A stretch of DNA of 64,000 bases from Sphingomonas gei (GCF_004792685.1 NZ_SRXT01000002.1:248001-312000), one strand, 5' to 3'; positions 35,520 to 44,371 are shown, counted from the first letter of the stretch. Numbers and translations: made by a program. The notes: a model not told the origin generated them from the letters alone.

Positions 35520-38491
35520 CACTTCACCACCCCGGCGCAGCGGTCGCACAGCGCGCCGTCCTCGACAATCTCGGGAAGATGCCGCCAGCATCGGCCGCAT
35601 TTGAGGCGTTCGGTGGGCGTAACCGTGACGTCCGCGCCCTGTTCGACCTTCGAGACGATGAACAGCTCGGCCAGATCGGCGCCCGAAGCGGGCAGATCGG
35701 GCACGGTCACTTCGGCCTCTAGGCTCGAACGCACCTTCTTCTCGCGGCGATAGGGCTCGATCGCCTCGGTCACCGTCTGGCGCAGCGCGCGGATCGCGCT
35801 CCAGTCGGCGGTCGTCGCGGCACCCTCGGGGAGTACCGGCCAGTCGAGCAGGTGCACCGAACCGTCCTCGCTCGGGAAGCGCGCCTGCCACACTTCCTCG
35901 GCAGTGAAGCTGAGGATCGGCGCGGCGTAGCGCACCAATGCGTGGAACAGCGTGTCGAGCATCGTGCGATAAGCGCGCCGCTTCGGGTCTGACGGGGCGT
36001 CGCAATAGAGCGAGTCCTTGCGGATATCGAAGAAGAAGGCCGAGAGGTCTTCGTTGGCGAAATCGGTGAGCGCGCGCGAATAGCGGTTGAACTCGAAATC
36101 GTTCGCCGCCGCCTTGAGCTCGGCATCGAGCTCGGCGAGCTTGGCGAGGATGTAGCGTTCGAGCTCGGGCATCTCGGCCACGGCGACCCTCTCGCTCTCC
36201 TCAAAGCCTTCGAGCGCGCCGAGCAGATAGCGGAAGGTGTTGCGCAGCTTGCGATAGGTGTCGCCGGTGCCGGCGAGGACTTCCTTGCCGATGCGGACGT
36301 CCTCGAAATAATCGGTCTGCGCGACCCACAGGCGGAGGATGTCGGCGCCGCTCTCGCCGATGATCTTGAGCGGATCGACGACGTTGCCGAGGCTCTTGCT
36401 CATCTTGCGGCCATTGCCGTCGAGCGCGAAGCCGTGGGTGAGCACTGCCTTGTACGGCGCCTGGCCGCGGGTGCCGCAGCTTTCGAGCAGCGACGACTGG
36501 AACCAGCCGCGATGCTGGTCCGAGCCTTCGAGATACAAATCGGCGCGGGCGTCCTGGCCGTAGCGCGCTTCCATGACGAAGGCGTGCGTCGAGCCGCTGT
36601 CGAACCACACGTCGAGGATGTCGGTGATCACTTCGTAATCGGCGAGGGTGTATTTCTCACCGAGCAATGCCTGATGATCGGCCTGGAACCAGGCGTCGGC
36701 GCCGCCGGTGGTGAAGGCCTGGAGGATGCGGGCGTTTACCTCGGGGTCGCGGAGATAGTCGCCGGTTGCGCGGTTGACGTAGAGCGCGATCGGCACGCCC
36801 CAGGCGCGCTGGCGGCTGATCACCCAATCGGGACGGCCCTCGACCATCGAGCGGATGCGGTTGCGCGAACGCTCGGGGACCCAGCGGGTGGTTTCGATCG
36901 CGTCGAGGGCGATGGCGCGGAGGGTGGCGCCGTTATTCCCCTCTCCCGTCGGGAGAGGGGCAAGCTGCGCAGCAGCGCGGGGTGAGGGCAGGCGCGATTC
37001 GCTGCCCTCACCTTCCCACTCGGCTTCGCCGAGCGGGCCCCTTCCTCTCCCGATGGGAGAGGAGAGTGGCGGCGCGCTTTGCGCGCCGATCTCGACAGTG
37101 CGATCCGCCCCCGGCAGATCGCCGGTCGCGCTCCGATCCATCGGGATGAACCATTGCGGGGTGGCGCGGAAGATGATCTTGGCCTTGCTCCGCCAGCTGT
37201 GCGGATAGCTGTGCGCGAAGTCGTCCGAGGCGGCGAGCAATGCGCCGGCTTCGCGCAGATCGGTGCAGATCGGGCCGTCCGAGGCGACGAACTTCTTGTT
37301 GATCACCGAACCCTGGCCGCCGAGCCACAGCCAGTCGGGCCGGTACATCCCCGCGCCGTCGACTGCGAATACCGGATCGATGCCGTGCGCCTTGCAGAGC
37401 AGGAAATCGTCCTCGCCATGGTCGGGCGCCATATGGACGAGGCCGGTACCGGCGTCGGTGGTGACGAAGTCGCCGGCGAGGAACGGGCGTGGCTTCGCGA
37501 AGAAGCCGCCGAGATGGTGCATGGGGTGGCGGGCGATTGCGCCGGAGAGATCGGAGCCTTTTACCTCCCCTTCCGGGATCAGACTGCTTCCGATTCTGGC
37601 TGCGACTGATTCCCAAAGCTCGGTTGCGACAAGGATACGCTGATCGCGCAGAGGCGAGCTGTCCCGGCCATCGCGCGGTTCTCCAACGCGGCAGACTCGA
37701 TATGAAACCTCCGGCCCATAGGCGAGCGCCTGGTTCACCGGGATCGTCCAAGGCGTGGTCGTCCAGATCACCGCATGCGCGCCGACCAGCTCGGGCGCGT
37801 TGGGCGCCTCCGTGATCTCGAACGCCACGTCGATCTGCGTCGATACGACGTCCTCATATTCGACTTCGGCCTCGGCCAACGCGGTCTTCTCTACGGGCGA
37901 CCACATCACCGGCTTGGCGCCGCGATAGACCTGGCCGCTCTCGGCGAACTTGAGCAGCTCGCCGACGATGATCGCCTCGCTCTGATAGTTCATCGTCAGA
38001 TACGGCGTGTCCCAGTCGCCCATGATGCCGAGCCGCTCGAACTGGCCGCGCTGCACGCCGACCCATTTCTCGGCATAGGCCCGGCATTCGGCGCGGAAGG
38101 CGACGGGGTCGACTTCGTCCTTGTTGAGCTTCTTGGCGCGGTACGCTTCCTCGACCTTCCACTCGATCGGCAGGCCGTGGCAGTCCCAGCCGGGGACGTA
38201 GGGCGCGTCCTTGCCGAGCAGGGTCTGGCTGCGCACGACGATGTCCTTGAGGATCTTGTTCATCGCATGGCCCATGTGAATGTCGCCATTCGCATAGGGT
38301 GGGCCGTCGTGGAGCAGGAAGCGCTCGCGCCCGGCGCGGGCCTCGCGCAGCTTGCCGTAGAGCCCGATCTTCGCCCAGCGCTCGAGGATCGCCGGTTCCT
38401 TGGCGGCAAGCCCGGCTTTCATCGGGAAATCGGTCTTCGGCAGGAAGACGGTGTCGCGCCAGTCGCGCGGGGAGTCGGGGGTGTCGGTCAT
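35519..38491 (-). CDS. ileS: Isoleucyl-tRNA synthetase, with an in-frame repeat insert
   Basis: A 990-residue class I synthetase. The HIGH motif is GDIHMGHAMNK, the KMSKS loop is GRKMSKSLGN, and the C-terminal zinc knuckle is CGRCWRHLPEIVEDGALCDRC. The editing domain is present. Between ATPQWFIPMDR and LRAIALDAIETTRW there are about 43 residues (roughly residues 476-518: PLSSPIGRGRGPLGEAEWEG, then SPRAAAQLAPLPTGEG) that do not belong to the family. They are the translation of a dispersed palindromic repeat at 36938-37066. The start is the ATG at 38491 (MTDTPDSPRDWRD); the open frame upstream covers repeats. No resistance-type sequence is evident. Confidence 0.95.
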   Translation of the reverse strand: MTDTPDSPRDWRDTVFLPKTDFPMKAGLAAKEPAILERWAKIGLYGKLREARAGRERFLLHDGPPYANGDIHMGHAMNKILKDIVVRSQTLLGKDAPYVPGWDCHGLPIEWKVEEAYRAKKLNKDEVDPVAFRAECRAYAEKWVGVQRGQFERLGIMGDWDTPYLTMNYQSEAIIVGELLKFAESGQVYRGAKPVMWSPVEKTALAEAEVEYEDVVSTQIDVAFEITEAPNAPELVGAHAVIWTTTPWTIPVNQALAYGPEVSYRVCRVGEPRDGRDSSPLRDQRILVATELWESVAARIGSSLIPEGEVKGSDLSGAIARHPMHHLGGFFAKPRPFLAGDFVTTDAGTGLVHMAPDHGEDDFLLCKAHGIDPVFAVDGAGMYRPDWLWLGGQGSVINKKFVASDGPICTDLREAGALLAASDDFAHSYPHSWRSKAKIIFRATPQWFIPMDRSATGDLPGADRTVEIGAQSAPPLSSPIGRGRGPLGEAEWEGEGSESRLPSPRAAAQLAPLPTGEGNNGATLRAIALDAIETTRWVPERSRNRIRSMVEGRPDWVISRQRAWGVPIALYVNRATGDYLRDPEVNARILQAFTTGGADAWFQADHQALLGEKYTLADYEVITDILDVWFDSGSTHAFVMEARYGQDARADLYLEGSDQHRGWFQSSLLESCGTRGQAPYKAVLTHGFALDGNGRKMSKSLGNVVDPLKIIGESGADILRLWVAQTDYFEDVRIGKEVLAGTGDTYRKLRNTFRYLLGALEGFEESERVAVAEMPELERYILAKLAELDAELKAAANDFEFNRYSRALTDFANEDLSAFFFDIRKDSLYCDAPSDPKRRAYRTMLDTLFHALVRYAAPILSFTAEEVWQARFPSEDGSVHLLDWPVLPEGAATTADWSAIRALRQTVTEAIEPYRREKKVRSSLEAEVTVPDLPASGADLAELFIVSKVEQGADVTVTPTERLKCGRCWRHLPEIVEDGALCDRCAGVVK
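36938..37066. repeat. Long palindromic repeat inside ileS (copy 1)
   Basis: This unit of about 129 bases (43 codons) begins and ends with CTCTCCC...GGGAGAGG hairpins. It contains GGGTGAGGGCAGG, TTCCCACTCGGCTTCG and CGAGCGGGCCCCTTCC. The same words occur in the same order at 39892-40011, which lies between genes. The length is a multiple of three and no stop is created in the ileS frame. Confidence 0.88.
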
Positions 38492-38930
38492 TTGGCGGCG
38501 GGGATTAGCTGGTGTGGAGCGATCGGGGAAGCGGCTTTGCTTGTCCGTGCCGCTGTGCGGTTGACTCGGTTGACTCGAAAATGGGTTTTTTGCGGGCTGC
38601 CCCTCCGCGATGGCATGGGTTCGCGCCTGCGACGCGGCAGGTTCGCGGCACGGACGCGGCACCCACGCGCCGGCGACGCGCGGCAGCGGTGCGTTGACGG
38701 AGAGCGGCGGAGAGAGTCGGTTGCATCGACCAGAATAGATCAGACGAAATCCTACATTGGAAGGGGGGCCGCGGCCAACGCCGTCCCGCCTCGCACCGCG
38801 CTTCTTCGTCATCCCCGCGAAAGCGGGGATCCGTCTCCACCACGCGCCGCGAATACCACGGTGGTCGTCATGGCAAGTCCAGGATGGATCCCCGCTTTCG
38901 CGGGGATGACGGTTGGGGAGAGGGGGCGCG
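38492..38930. other. Intergenic stretch between ileS and ribF, repeat-rich
   Basis: No gene is supported here. It must contain the ileS promoter. A 16-base string at 38744-38759 (ACGAAATCCTACATTG) is repeated exactly at 2019-2034. The distal part is a paired palindrome (38807-38912). A frame continuous with ileS crosses the whole stretch, but its translation is low-complexity Arg/Pro-rich repeat sequence. Confidence 0.6.
38807..38912. repeat. Paired palindrome, ATCCCCGCGAAAGCGGGGAT family
   Basis: CGTCATCCCCGCGAAAGCGGGGATCC and GGATCCCCGCTTTCGCGGGGATGACG face each other across about 55 bases next to the ribF stop. Each unit is itself a hairpin with a GAAA-type loop. Confidence 0.85.
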
Positions 38931-39854
38931 TCAGCGCAGCAGTGTGCGCGCCTTCGCGGCATCCGCGTCCATCTGGACCTTGAGCGCGTCCATCGAATCG
39001 AACTTCGCCTCGGGGCGGAGATAGTCGATCAGCGAGACTTCGATGACTTGATCGTAGAGGTCGCCCTGGAAATCGAAGAAATAGCTTTCGAGCAATTCCT
39101 CGGGCGGGTCGATGCTCGGGCGGATGCCGAGATTGGCGACGCCGTCGAGCACCCGCCCGTCGGGGAGGCGTCCGCGCACGGCGTAGATCCCGTAGGCCGG
39201 GCGGATATAGTGCGCGAGGTCCATGTTGGCAGTGGGGTAGCCGAGCTGGCGGCCGAGCTTGGCGCCGTGCTGCACCGGGCCCTGAATCGCGAACGGCCGG
39301 GTGAGCAGCCGCGCCGCGCCGCGCGGGTCACCGTCGCGGAGATAGTCGCGGATGCGGCTCGAGGAGACGATGTCGCCGTCGATCGTCACCGGCGCGACGA
39401 TCTCGGCTGAGTAACCGATCTCGCTGCCCAGCGCCGCCAGCGTCTCGACATCGCCTTCGCGGCCCTTGCCGAAGGTGAAGTCGCCACCGGTCACCACCCC
39501 GGCCGCGCCGATGATCCCGACCAATTGGCGCTCGGCGAATTGGCGCGCGCCGAGCCCGGCGAGCGCCGCATCGAAGCGGAACACCAGCATCGCGTCGGCA
39601 CCTGCCGCCGCGAACAGGCGTTCGCGCTGGTCGAGCGTGGTCAGCCGGAAATGCCCGGTCTGCGGCTGGAAGAAGCGCTGGGGGTGCGGATCGAAGGTGG
39701 CGACGATCGCCGGCCGCCCCTCGGCGCGCGCGCGATCGACTGCGCGGCCGACCACGGCCTGATGACCGAGGTGAAACCCGTCGAAATTGCCGAGCGCGAC
39801 GATCCCGCCGCGAAGATGCGCCGGCACCGGCGAGCCGTTGTCGAGACGCTCCAT
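38931..39854 (-). CDS. ribF: Bifunctional riboflavin kinase / FAD synthetase
   Basis: A 307-residue enzyme making FMN and FAD from riboflavin. The N-terminal adenylyltransferase has GNFDGFHLGHQAVV, ATFDPHP, the GGDFTFGKGREGD loop and VSSSRIRDYLRDGD. The C-terminal kinase domain has GRQLGYPTANM, IRPAYGIYAVRGRLPDG, GVANLGIRPS and ELLESYFFDFQGDLYDQVIEVSLIDYLRPEAKFDSMDALKVQM. All parts are complete. The ribF-ileS-lspA order is widely conserved, although here two repeats separate it from ileS. Confidence 0.96.
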   Translation of the reverse strand: MERLDNGSPVPAHLRGGIVALGNFDGFHLGHQAVVGRAVDRARAEGRPAIVATFDPHPQRFFQPQTGHFRLTTLDQRERLFAAAGADAMLVFRFDAALAGLGARQFAERQLVGIIGAAGVVTGGDFTFGKGREGDVETLAALGSEIGYSAEIVAPVTIDGDIVSSSRIRDYLRDGDPRGAARLLTRPFAIQGPVQHGAKLGRQLGYPTANMDLAHYIRPAYGIYAVRGRLPDGRVLDGVANLGIRPSIDPPEELLESYFFDFQGDLYDQVIEVSLIDYLRPEAKFDSMDALKVQMDADAAKARTLLR

Positions 39855-39891
39855 GGAGGGGGCTATAGGGAGAGGGTGCGAGTTCTAAAAG

Positions 39892-40011
39892 CCCTCTCCC
39901 TTTGGGAGAGGGTTGGGTGAGGGCAGGGTGGGAACAGGTGCCGATTCGATCCTCACCCTTCCCACTCGGCTTCGACGAGCGGGCCCCTTCCCTCTCCCAA
40001 AAGGGAGAGGG
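39892..40011. repeat. Long palindromic repeat between genes (copy 2)
   Basis: A unit of about 120 bases with terminal CTCTCCC-TTT-GGGAGAG and CTCTCCCAAAAGGGAGAG hairpins and internal GGGTGAGGGCAGG, TTCCCACTCGGCTTCG and CGAGCGGGCCCCTTCC. It fills the space between ribF and the dipeptidase gene. It is the intergenic counterpart of the copy inside ileS. Confidence 0.88.
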
Positions 40012-40014
40012 AGT

Positions 40015-41181
40015 TTAGTTTGCCGCAATCCCCGCGCGAATCACGCGCAGGACGTTGCCGCCCATCACCTTGCGTATCTCGTCGTGCGAGAAGCCGCGGT
40101 CGACCAGCGCCTGGGTCACCGCCACCAATTGCGACGAATCGAACCCGGTGGTCACCGCGCCGTCGAAATCCGAGCCGAGCCCGACATGGTCGACTCCGAC
40201 CAGATCGCGGACATGCTGGATCGCGCGGGCGATCTCGGCCGGGGCAGTCGAGCAGATCGCCGCGTCCCAATAGCCGATGCCGACCACCCCGCCGGTCTTC
40301 GCCACGCCGCGAATCTCGGCGTCGGTGAGGTTGCGGTTGACCTTGCACGTCGCCTGCACCCCGCCATGGCTGGAGACCACCGGGCGGCGCGCCATCCGCA
40401 GCACCTCGGCGACCGCCTGGTGGCTCGAATGGGCCACGTCGACGATCATGCCGAGCGTCTCCATCCGGCGCACGACCTGAACGCCGAGCGGCGTGAGCCC
40501 GCCTTTGCGCACCCCGTGCATCGATCCGGCGACGTCGTTGTCGAAGAAATGCGCGAGCCCGGCCATGCGGAAGCCGGCCGCGTAGAGCCGGTCGAGATTG
40601 CCGAGCCGGCCCTCGAGGTCCTGCAGCCCCTCGATCGACAGCATCCCGCCGACGACCCTGGTGCCCGCCGCACGATCGGCGAGCAGGCGATCGAGCTCGG
40701 CTGGGGTGCGGATCACGCGCAGCCCGCCCTCGGACCCGTCCGCGGCGCGCGCGAGCTTCTCGGCATGCCATAATGAGCGCTGGAGCAAGGAGCTCCAGGT
40801 CCGCGGCGGCTGGAGCTGCGCGACGGTGAGCGGAGTCAGCGCGTCGGTATCGGCGCCGTTCGAATCGTAATTCTGGCCCTTGGGGGTCTTGGTCACCGAC
40901 GAGAAGATCTGCAGCGCGACATTGCCTTCGCTCAGCCGCGGCACATCGATCTGGCCGCGCGACGCGCGGTCGAGCAGGCTGCGTCGCCAGAGCAGGGTGT
41001 CGCCGTGCATGTCGGCGATCTGAAGCGATGCGTGGAGCTGGCGGGTCTGCGCCGTCACCCTGGGCAGGGCCGCGGGCACGACCTTGTTCATCCCCGATTC
41101 GACGATCGCCGGGAGGATTGCGAAGAAGCCGATCGCGGCGAGCAGGAGGAGCGCGGCCAGGCCCCACAGGATCTTCTTCAT
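40015..41181 (-). CDS. Membrane dipeptidase, peptidase family M19
   Basis: A 388-residue zinc dipeptidase. It has an uncleaved or cleaved N-terminal helix (residues 4-27), then the first metal site IADMHGDTLLW. The bridging region GGMLSIEG, MVDVAHSSHQ-like IVDVAHSS, RPVVSSHGG and VGLGSDFDGAV carry the remaining ligands. Members cut dipeptides, often with D-amino acids, and may recycle cell-wall peptides. The stop lies right at the edge of a palindromic repeat. Its ATG overlaps the folA stop by four bases, so folA and this gene are co-translated. Confidence 0.92.
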   Translation of the reverse strand: MKKILWGLAALLLLAAIGFFAILPAIVESGMNKVVPAALPRVTAQTRQLHASLQIADMHGDTLLWRRSLLDRASRGQIDVPRLSEGNVALQIFSSVTKTPKGQNYDSNGADTDALTPLTVAQLQPPRTWSSLLQRSLWHAEKLARAADGSEGGLRVIRTPAELDRLLADRAAGTRVVGGMLSIEGLQDLEGRLGNLDRLYAAGFRMAGLAHFFDNDVAGSMHGVRKGGLTPLGVQVVRRMETLGMIVDVAHSSHQAVAEVLRMARRPVVSSHGGVQATCKVNRNLTDAEIRGVAKTGGVVGIGYWDAAICSTAPAEIARAIQHVRDLVGVDHVGLGSDFDGAVTTGFDSSQLVAVTQALVDRGFSHDEIRKVMGGNVLRVIRAGIAAN

Positions 41182-41654
41182 CGCGCCCGCTCCAGCGTGA
41201 CGAAGCTGTAGGCCGGGCGCCCCGCTTCGCTGGCATGTTCCTCGCGCGCCACTTCGCGCCAGCCGGTGAAAGCGGGGACGGTCGCGTCGCCTTCGGCCGG
41301 GATATGGACTTCGGTCAGCTCCACGCGGTCGGCGCGGTCGAGGAACAAGGCGAAGACCGCGGCACCGCCGATCACCGCCACGTCGCCGCCGGCGAGCGCC
41401 AGCGCCTCCTCCGGCGAGTGCGCGACTTCGGCGCCTGCGGCCGCCCAGCCGGCATCGCGGGTCAGCACGATATGGCGGCGGCCGGGCAGCGGCGACGGGA
41501 AGCTCTCGAAGGTCTTGCGCCCCATCACCATCGGCTTGCCCATCGTCTGCGCCTTGAAGCGCTTGAGGTCGGCGGGCAGGTGCCAGGGCAATTTGCCGTC
41601 GCGGCCGATCACGCCGTTGTCGGCGCGGGCGAGGTGGAAGGTGATGCGGGGCAT
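41178..41654 (-). CDS. folA: Dihydrofolate reductase
   Basis: A 158-residue enzyme reducing dihydrofolate with NADPH. Conserved features are ARADNGVIGRDGKLPWHLPADLKRFK (substrate-binding acid in the LPADLK helix), MGRKTFESFP, GRRHIVLTR, VIGGAAVFALFL and the late VELTEVHI. The usual GIGxxGxLPW is here GVIGRDGKLPW. It overlaps the M19 gene by four bases. thyA, the common partner, is not in this window. Confidence 0.95.
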   Translation of the reverse strand: MPRITFHLARADNGVIGRDGKLPWHLPADLKRFKAQTMGKPMVMGRKTFESFPSPLPGRRHIVLTRDAGWAAAGAEVAHSPEEALALAGGDVAVIGGAAVFALFLDRADRVELTEVHIPAEGDATVPAFTGWREVAREEHASEAGRPAYSFVTLERAR

Positions 41655-41658
41655 CGGC

Positions 41659-42468
41659 TCAGCTCGGCTGGCAGCGCATCAGCGCGGCGGCCTGGTCCTG
41701 CGCCGCGCCGTTGGCGGCGCCGTCGCTGACGCGGACTTCGTAGAGCTGGGGCCACATCTTGCCGGTGACGAAGATGCGTTTGGCGGCCGAATCATACGCG
41801 ATGCCGTTGGGCACTTCGTCGTCGCTCGGGGTGGGCGGGCCGAGCGCGGAGACGTCGACGAAGCTTTTGACCTTGCCGGTGGCAGGGTCGATCCGCGCGA
41901 TCAGGTCGGTGCGCCAGATATTCGCCCAGATCTCCCCCTGGATCCATTCGAGTTCGTTGAGGTCCTTGACGGGGCAGCCATTGGCCGTGACCGTCAGGGT
42001 CGATTGCTGCGCCATCGTCTCGGGATCGAGCAAGCGCAAAGTCGCGCTGCCGTCGCTCATGATCACCGACTTGCCGTTGTGGGTGAGGCCCCAGCCTTCG
42101 CCCTTATAGGCGAACTCGCCGAGCGGCTTGAAGTCGGCGCGATTGTAGATGAAGCCTTTCTGGTCCTTCCAGGTCAGCTGGTAGATCCGGTCCTTCCAGC
42201 CGATGATCCCCTCGCCGAAATAAGGCGCGGACAAGGGTGCCTGCGCAGTGACTTCACCGGTGTCGAGGTTGACCTTGCGGATCCCCGAAGTGCCTTCCTC
42301 GCCGGTGCTCTCGAACAAAGTGCCGCCGTCGAGGAACAGCCCTTCGGTGAAGGCCTGCGAATCGTGGGGATAGGACTTTACCACGGTGACGGTCTCGACC
42401 TTGGGCATTTCGTCCTGCGCGCCGCAGCCAGCGAGGGCGAGCAGCAATGCGATCGGCGTGCTCCGCAT
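41659..42468 (-). CDS. Glutaminyl-peptide cyclotransferase, plant/bacterial type
   Basis: A 269-residue predicted lipoprotein (lipobox LALAGC near residue 15). It forms a five-bladed propeller of the Glu_cyclase_2 family. Key segments are SYPHDSQAFTEGLFLDGGTLFESTGEEGTSGIRKV, EGIIGWKDRIYQLTWKDQKGFIYNR, GEGWGLTHNG, LNELEWIQGEIWANIWRTDLIARIDPATG and NGIAYDSAAKRIFVTGKMWPQLYEV. These enzymes turn N-terminal glutamine into pyroglutamate. The ATG at 42468 gives the lipoprotein signal. It lies 4 bases from folA and is likely in the same transcript. Confidence 0.92.
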   Translation of the reverse strand: MRSTPIALLLALAGCGAQDEMPKVETVTVVKSYPHDSQAFTEGLFLDGGTLFESTGEEGTSGIRKVNLDTGEVTAQAPLSAPYFGEGIIGWKDRIYQLTWKDQKGFIYNRADFKPLGEFAYKGEGWGLTHNGKSVIMSDGSATLRLLDPETMAQQSTLTVTANGCPVKDLNELEWIQGEIWANIWRTDLIARIDPATGKVKSFVDVSALGPPTPSDDEVPNGIAYDSAAKRIFVTGKMWPQLYEVRVSDGAANGAAQDQAAALMRCQPS

Positions 42469-42616
42469 CAGGCCGAGCGCCTGGTGGGTACGAAGGCGGC
42501 TGTCATTTGGCTTTTCCTCGGCAATGTGCCCGCCATATTGCGCAGGCCGCGGCTGCGCGGCAAGCACCGGCACGCTTCACGAGATTGTAGCAATCGGAGC
42601 CGAGGGGGATTCCGAC

Positions 42617-43099
42617 ATGGAATCCTCCATCGCGCAGACGATCAAGCGGCTTCAGCGTGCCTTGCAGCGGCGAGGCGTGTCGCGCGAGGATTCGGAGGAT
42701 CTGATCCAGGAAGCCTATCAGCGCCTCGAAATCTACCGCCGCGACAAGGCCGTGGACCATGCCGAGGGCTTTCTGGTGCGCACCGCGATCAACCTGTCGA
42801 TCGACGCGGTGCGCAAGCGGCGGCGCGCCAATCACGCCGACGAGCCGATCGAATCGCACATCATTGTCGATGAATCGCCTTTGCCTGATGAGGTTTATGC
42901 CTCGCGCAGACGTCTAGACAGGTTGAACGAAGGGTTCGCGGCGCTCGATCCGATCACGCGGCAGATGATCCGGGCGCAGCGCATGGAGGGGTTGAGCGTG
43001 GCGGCGATCGCTGCGCAACATCGCTTGAGCCTGAGCGCCGTCGAGAAGCGGCTGGCCAAGGGGATATTGTTTCTAGTGAACTGGATGGAGGGATGGTGA
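42617..43099 (+). CDS. FecI-type ECF sigma factor
   Basis: A 160-residue sigma-70 family member with only regions 2 and 4. Region 2 is EDSEDLIQEAYQRLEIYRR with FLVRTAINLSIDAVRKRRR. Region 4 is FAALDPITRQMIRAQRMEGLSVAAIAAQHRLSLSAVEKRLAKG. The ATG at 42617 follows the purine-rich GAGGGGGAT. The stop overlaps the fecR start by several bases, so sigma and anti-sigma are made together. In the FecIR paradigm, an outer-membrane signal passes through FecR to release the sigma factor. The target is most likely the large operon beginning at 44475. Confidence 0.92.
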   Translation: MESSIAQTIKRLQRALQRRGVSREDSEDLIQEAYQRLEIYRRDKAVDHAEGFLVRTAINLSIDAVRKRRRANHADEPIESHIIVDESPLPDEVYASRRRLDRLNEGFAALDPITRQMIRAQRMEGLSVAAIAAQHRLSLSAVEKRLAKGILFLVNWMEGW

Positions 43100-44079
43100 G
43101 CCCGGCAGACGCGGCCGAGACGCAGCACGACGACCGGCGCCAGCAGGCGCGGGCCGAAGCTGCCTTGTGGGTTGCGCGCGGGTCCGCCTCCGATGTCGCC
43201 GCATCCCCCGGTCTCGACGCGTGGCTGGGCAGCGATCCGCTGCGCGCCGAAGCGCTCGGCCGGACGCTGGGGGTGTGGGACGAACTCGGCCAGGTGCTGC
43301 CCGACTGGAAGCGCGACGGGCCCGTGGTCGCGCCGCCCGCGCCGGCGCGGCGCCGGGTGATGGCGATGGCCGGCCTGGCCTGCGCGCTGCTGGTCTGCGT
43401 GCTCGGCCTCAATCATTATTGGTCGCCGACGATCTATCGCACCGGCATCGGCGAACAGCGCGCATTGGTGCTGGCCGACGGCAGCCACGTCACGCTCAAT
43501 ACCGGCTCCGAACTGCAAGTGTACCGCCAGGGAAGCGAACGGCGCTCGAAGCTGGTCAGCGGCGAAGCGATGTTCGACGTGGCGCACGATCCCGAACATC
43601 CGTTCATCGTCGAGGCGGCGGGGCGCTATGTCCGTGCGCTCGGCACTTCGTTCATCGTCCGCAGCGACGCGCAGCGGCTCGACGTCACCTTGCTGACCGG
43701 CTCGGTCGATATCGGCAGCATCGCCGATGCCGCGACGACCCGGCCGGTGCGGCTGACCCCCGGCGAACGCTATCGTCGCTCCGGCACCGGGGCACCGTCG
43801 CTCGACCGACCCAAGCTCGACATGGTCACTGCCTGGCGCAACGGCGAGCTGGTGCTCGACGAGACGCCGCTGCCCGAGGCCGTGGCCGAGATGAACCGCT
43901 ACAGCAGTCGCCCGATCGTGCTGCAGGGCGCCGAACTCGCGCGGCTGCGGCTGAGCGGGGTCTTCCAGACCAGCGACAGCGTCAGCTTCGCCACCACCGT
44001 CGGCGCGATCTATGGCGTGCGCGTCGTCGACGGGCCCCGCGACCTGCGCATCGTCGCCAAAGGCGCGCAACCGCGCTGA
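43093..44079 (+). CDS. FecR family anti-sigma / signal-transfer protein
   Basis: A 328-residue single-pass inner-membrane protein. The cytoplasmic part (residues 1-85) is a DUF4880-type anti-sigma region (AEAALWVARGSA, LDAWLGSDPLRAEALGR). One membrane helix follows near residues 90-107. The periplasmic FecR domain has YRTGIGEQRALVLADGSHVTLNTGSEL, VSGEAMFDVAHDPEHPFIVEAAGRYVRALGTSFIV and VTLLTGSVDI. The C-terminal part (WRNGELVLDETPLPEAVAEMNRYSSRPIVL) is the STN-like tail that contacts the transducer. No TonB-dependent receptor with an STN domain is adjacent. The nearest STN domain is at the end of the giant exoprotein at 51153. Confidence 0.93.
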   Translation: MVSPADAAETQHDDRRQQARAEAALWVARGSASDVAASPGLDAWLGSDPLRAEALGRTLGVWDELGQVLPDWKRDGPVVAPPAPARRRVMAMAGLACALLVCVLGLNHYWSPTIYRTGIGEQRALVLADGSHVTLNTGSELQVYRQGSERRSKLVSGEAMFDVAHDPEHPFIVEAAGRYVRALGTSFIVRSDAQRLDVTLLTGSVDIGSIADAATTRPVRLTPGERYRRSGTGAPSLDRPKLDMVTAWRNGELVLDETPLPEAVAEMNRYSSRPIVLQGAELARLRLSGVFQTSDSVSFATTVGAIYGVRVVDGPRDLRIVAKGAQPR

Positions 44080-44201
44080 CCCGCGCCGGCAATTTGCCGG
44101 CGCGCGGGCCGTCCGAAAAAAATTGTCGATTCCTGGTACGGTTCCGTGCCGGCCAAGCGTCCTTGGGATATCGAGGGATCGGATGATCTCCACAGAACGA
44201 T

Positions 44202-44236
44202 ACTCCACGGCTTCGCGCCGTGTGGAGTTATTTTCT
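44202..44236 (+). terminator. Likely rho-independent terminator of the sigma/fecR unit
   Basis: ACTCCACGG-CTTCGCG-CCGTGTGGAGT forms a stem with one small bulge and is followed directly by TATTTTCT. It lies about 120 bases past the fecR stop and would separate the regulatory pair from the operon at 44475, unless bypassed. Confidence 0.65.
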
Positions 44237-44342
44237 GTATAGATGCGGAATGCAAGTCATCCGCAAATATAGACTCGCGCTAAATCGCGACTAGCCAACA
44301 GTATTGAATCCGAATGGATCTGATAAAGATTCACATCACTTC

Positions 44343-44371
44343 GAAAAAGTTTGGAACTTTTTCGGTTTTTC
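44343..44371 (+). terminator. AT-rich hairpin with T-run, possible attenuator
   Basis: GAAAAAGTT and AACTTTTTC form a perfect 9-base stem with a 3-base loop, followed by GGTTTTTC. It sits about 110 bases before the tpsB ATG, inside the probable leader. It could be an attenuator or the end of a short leader RNA. Its weak A/T stem argues against a strong stop. Confidence 0.45.

Noticed and set aside
25680..38912. CRISPR array suggested by recurring short GC-rich repeats
   Set aside because: The units are scattered at gene ends as inverted pairs, not in tandem with regular unique spacers, and no cas gene is present.
38492..38962. N-terminal extension of ileS of about 157 residues
   Set aside because: The frame is open but translates repeats and intergenic sequence. 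The family begins at the ATG at 38491, and the extension contains the palindrome at 38807-38912.
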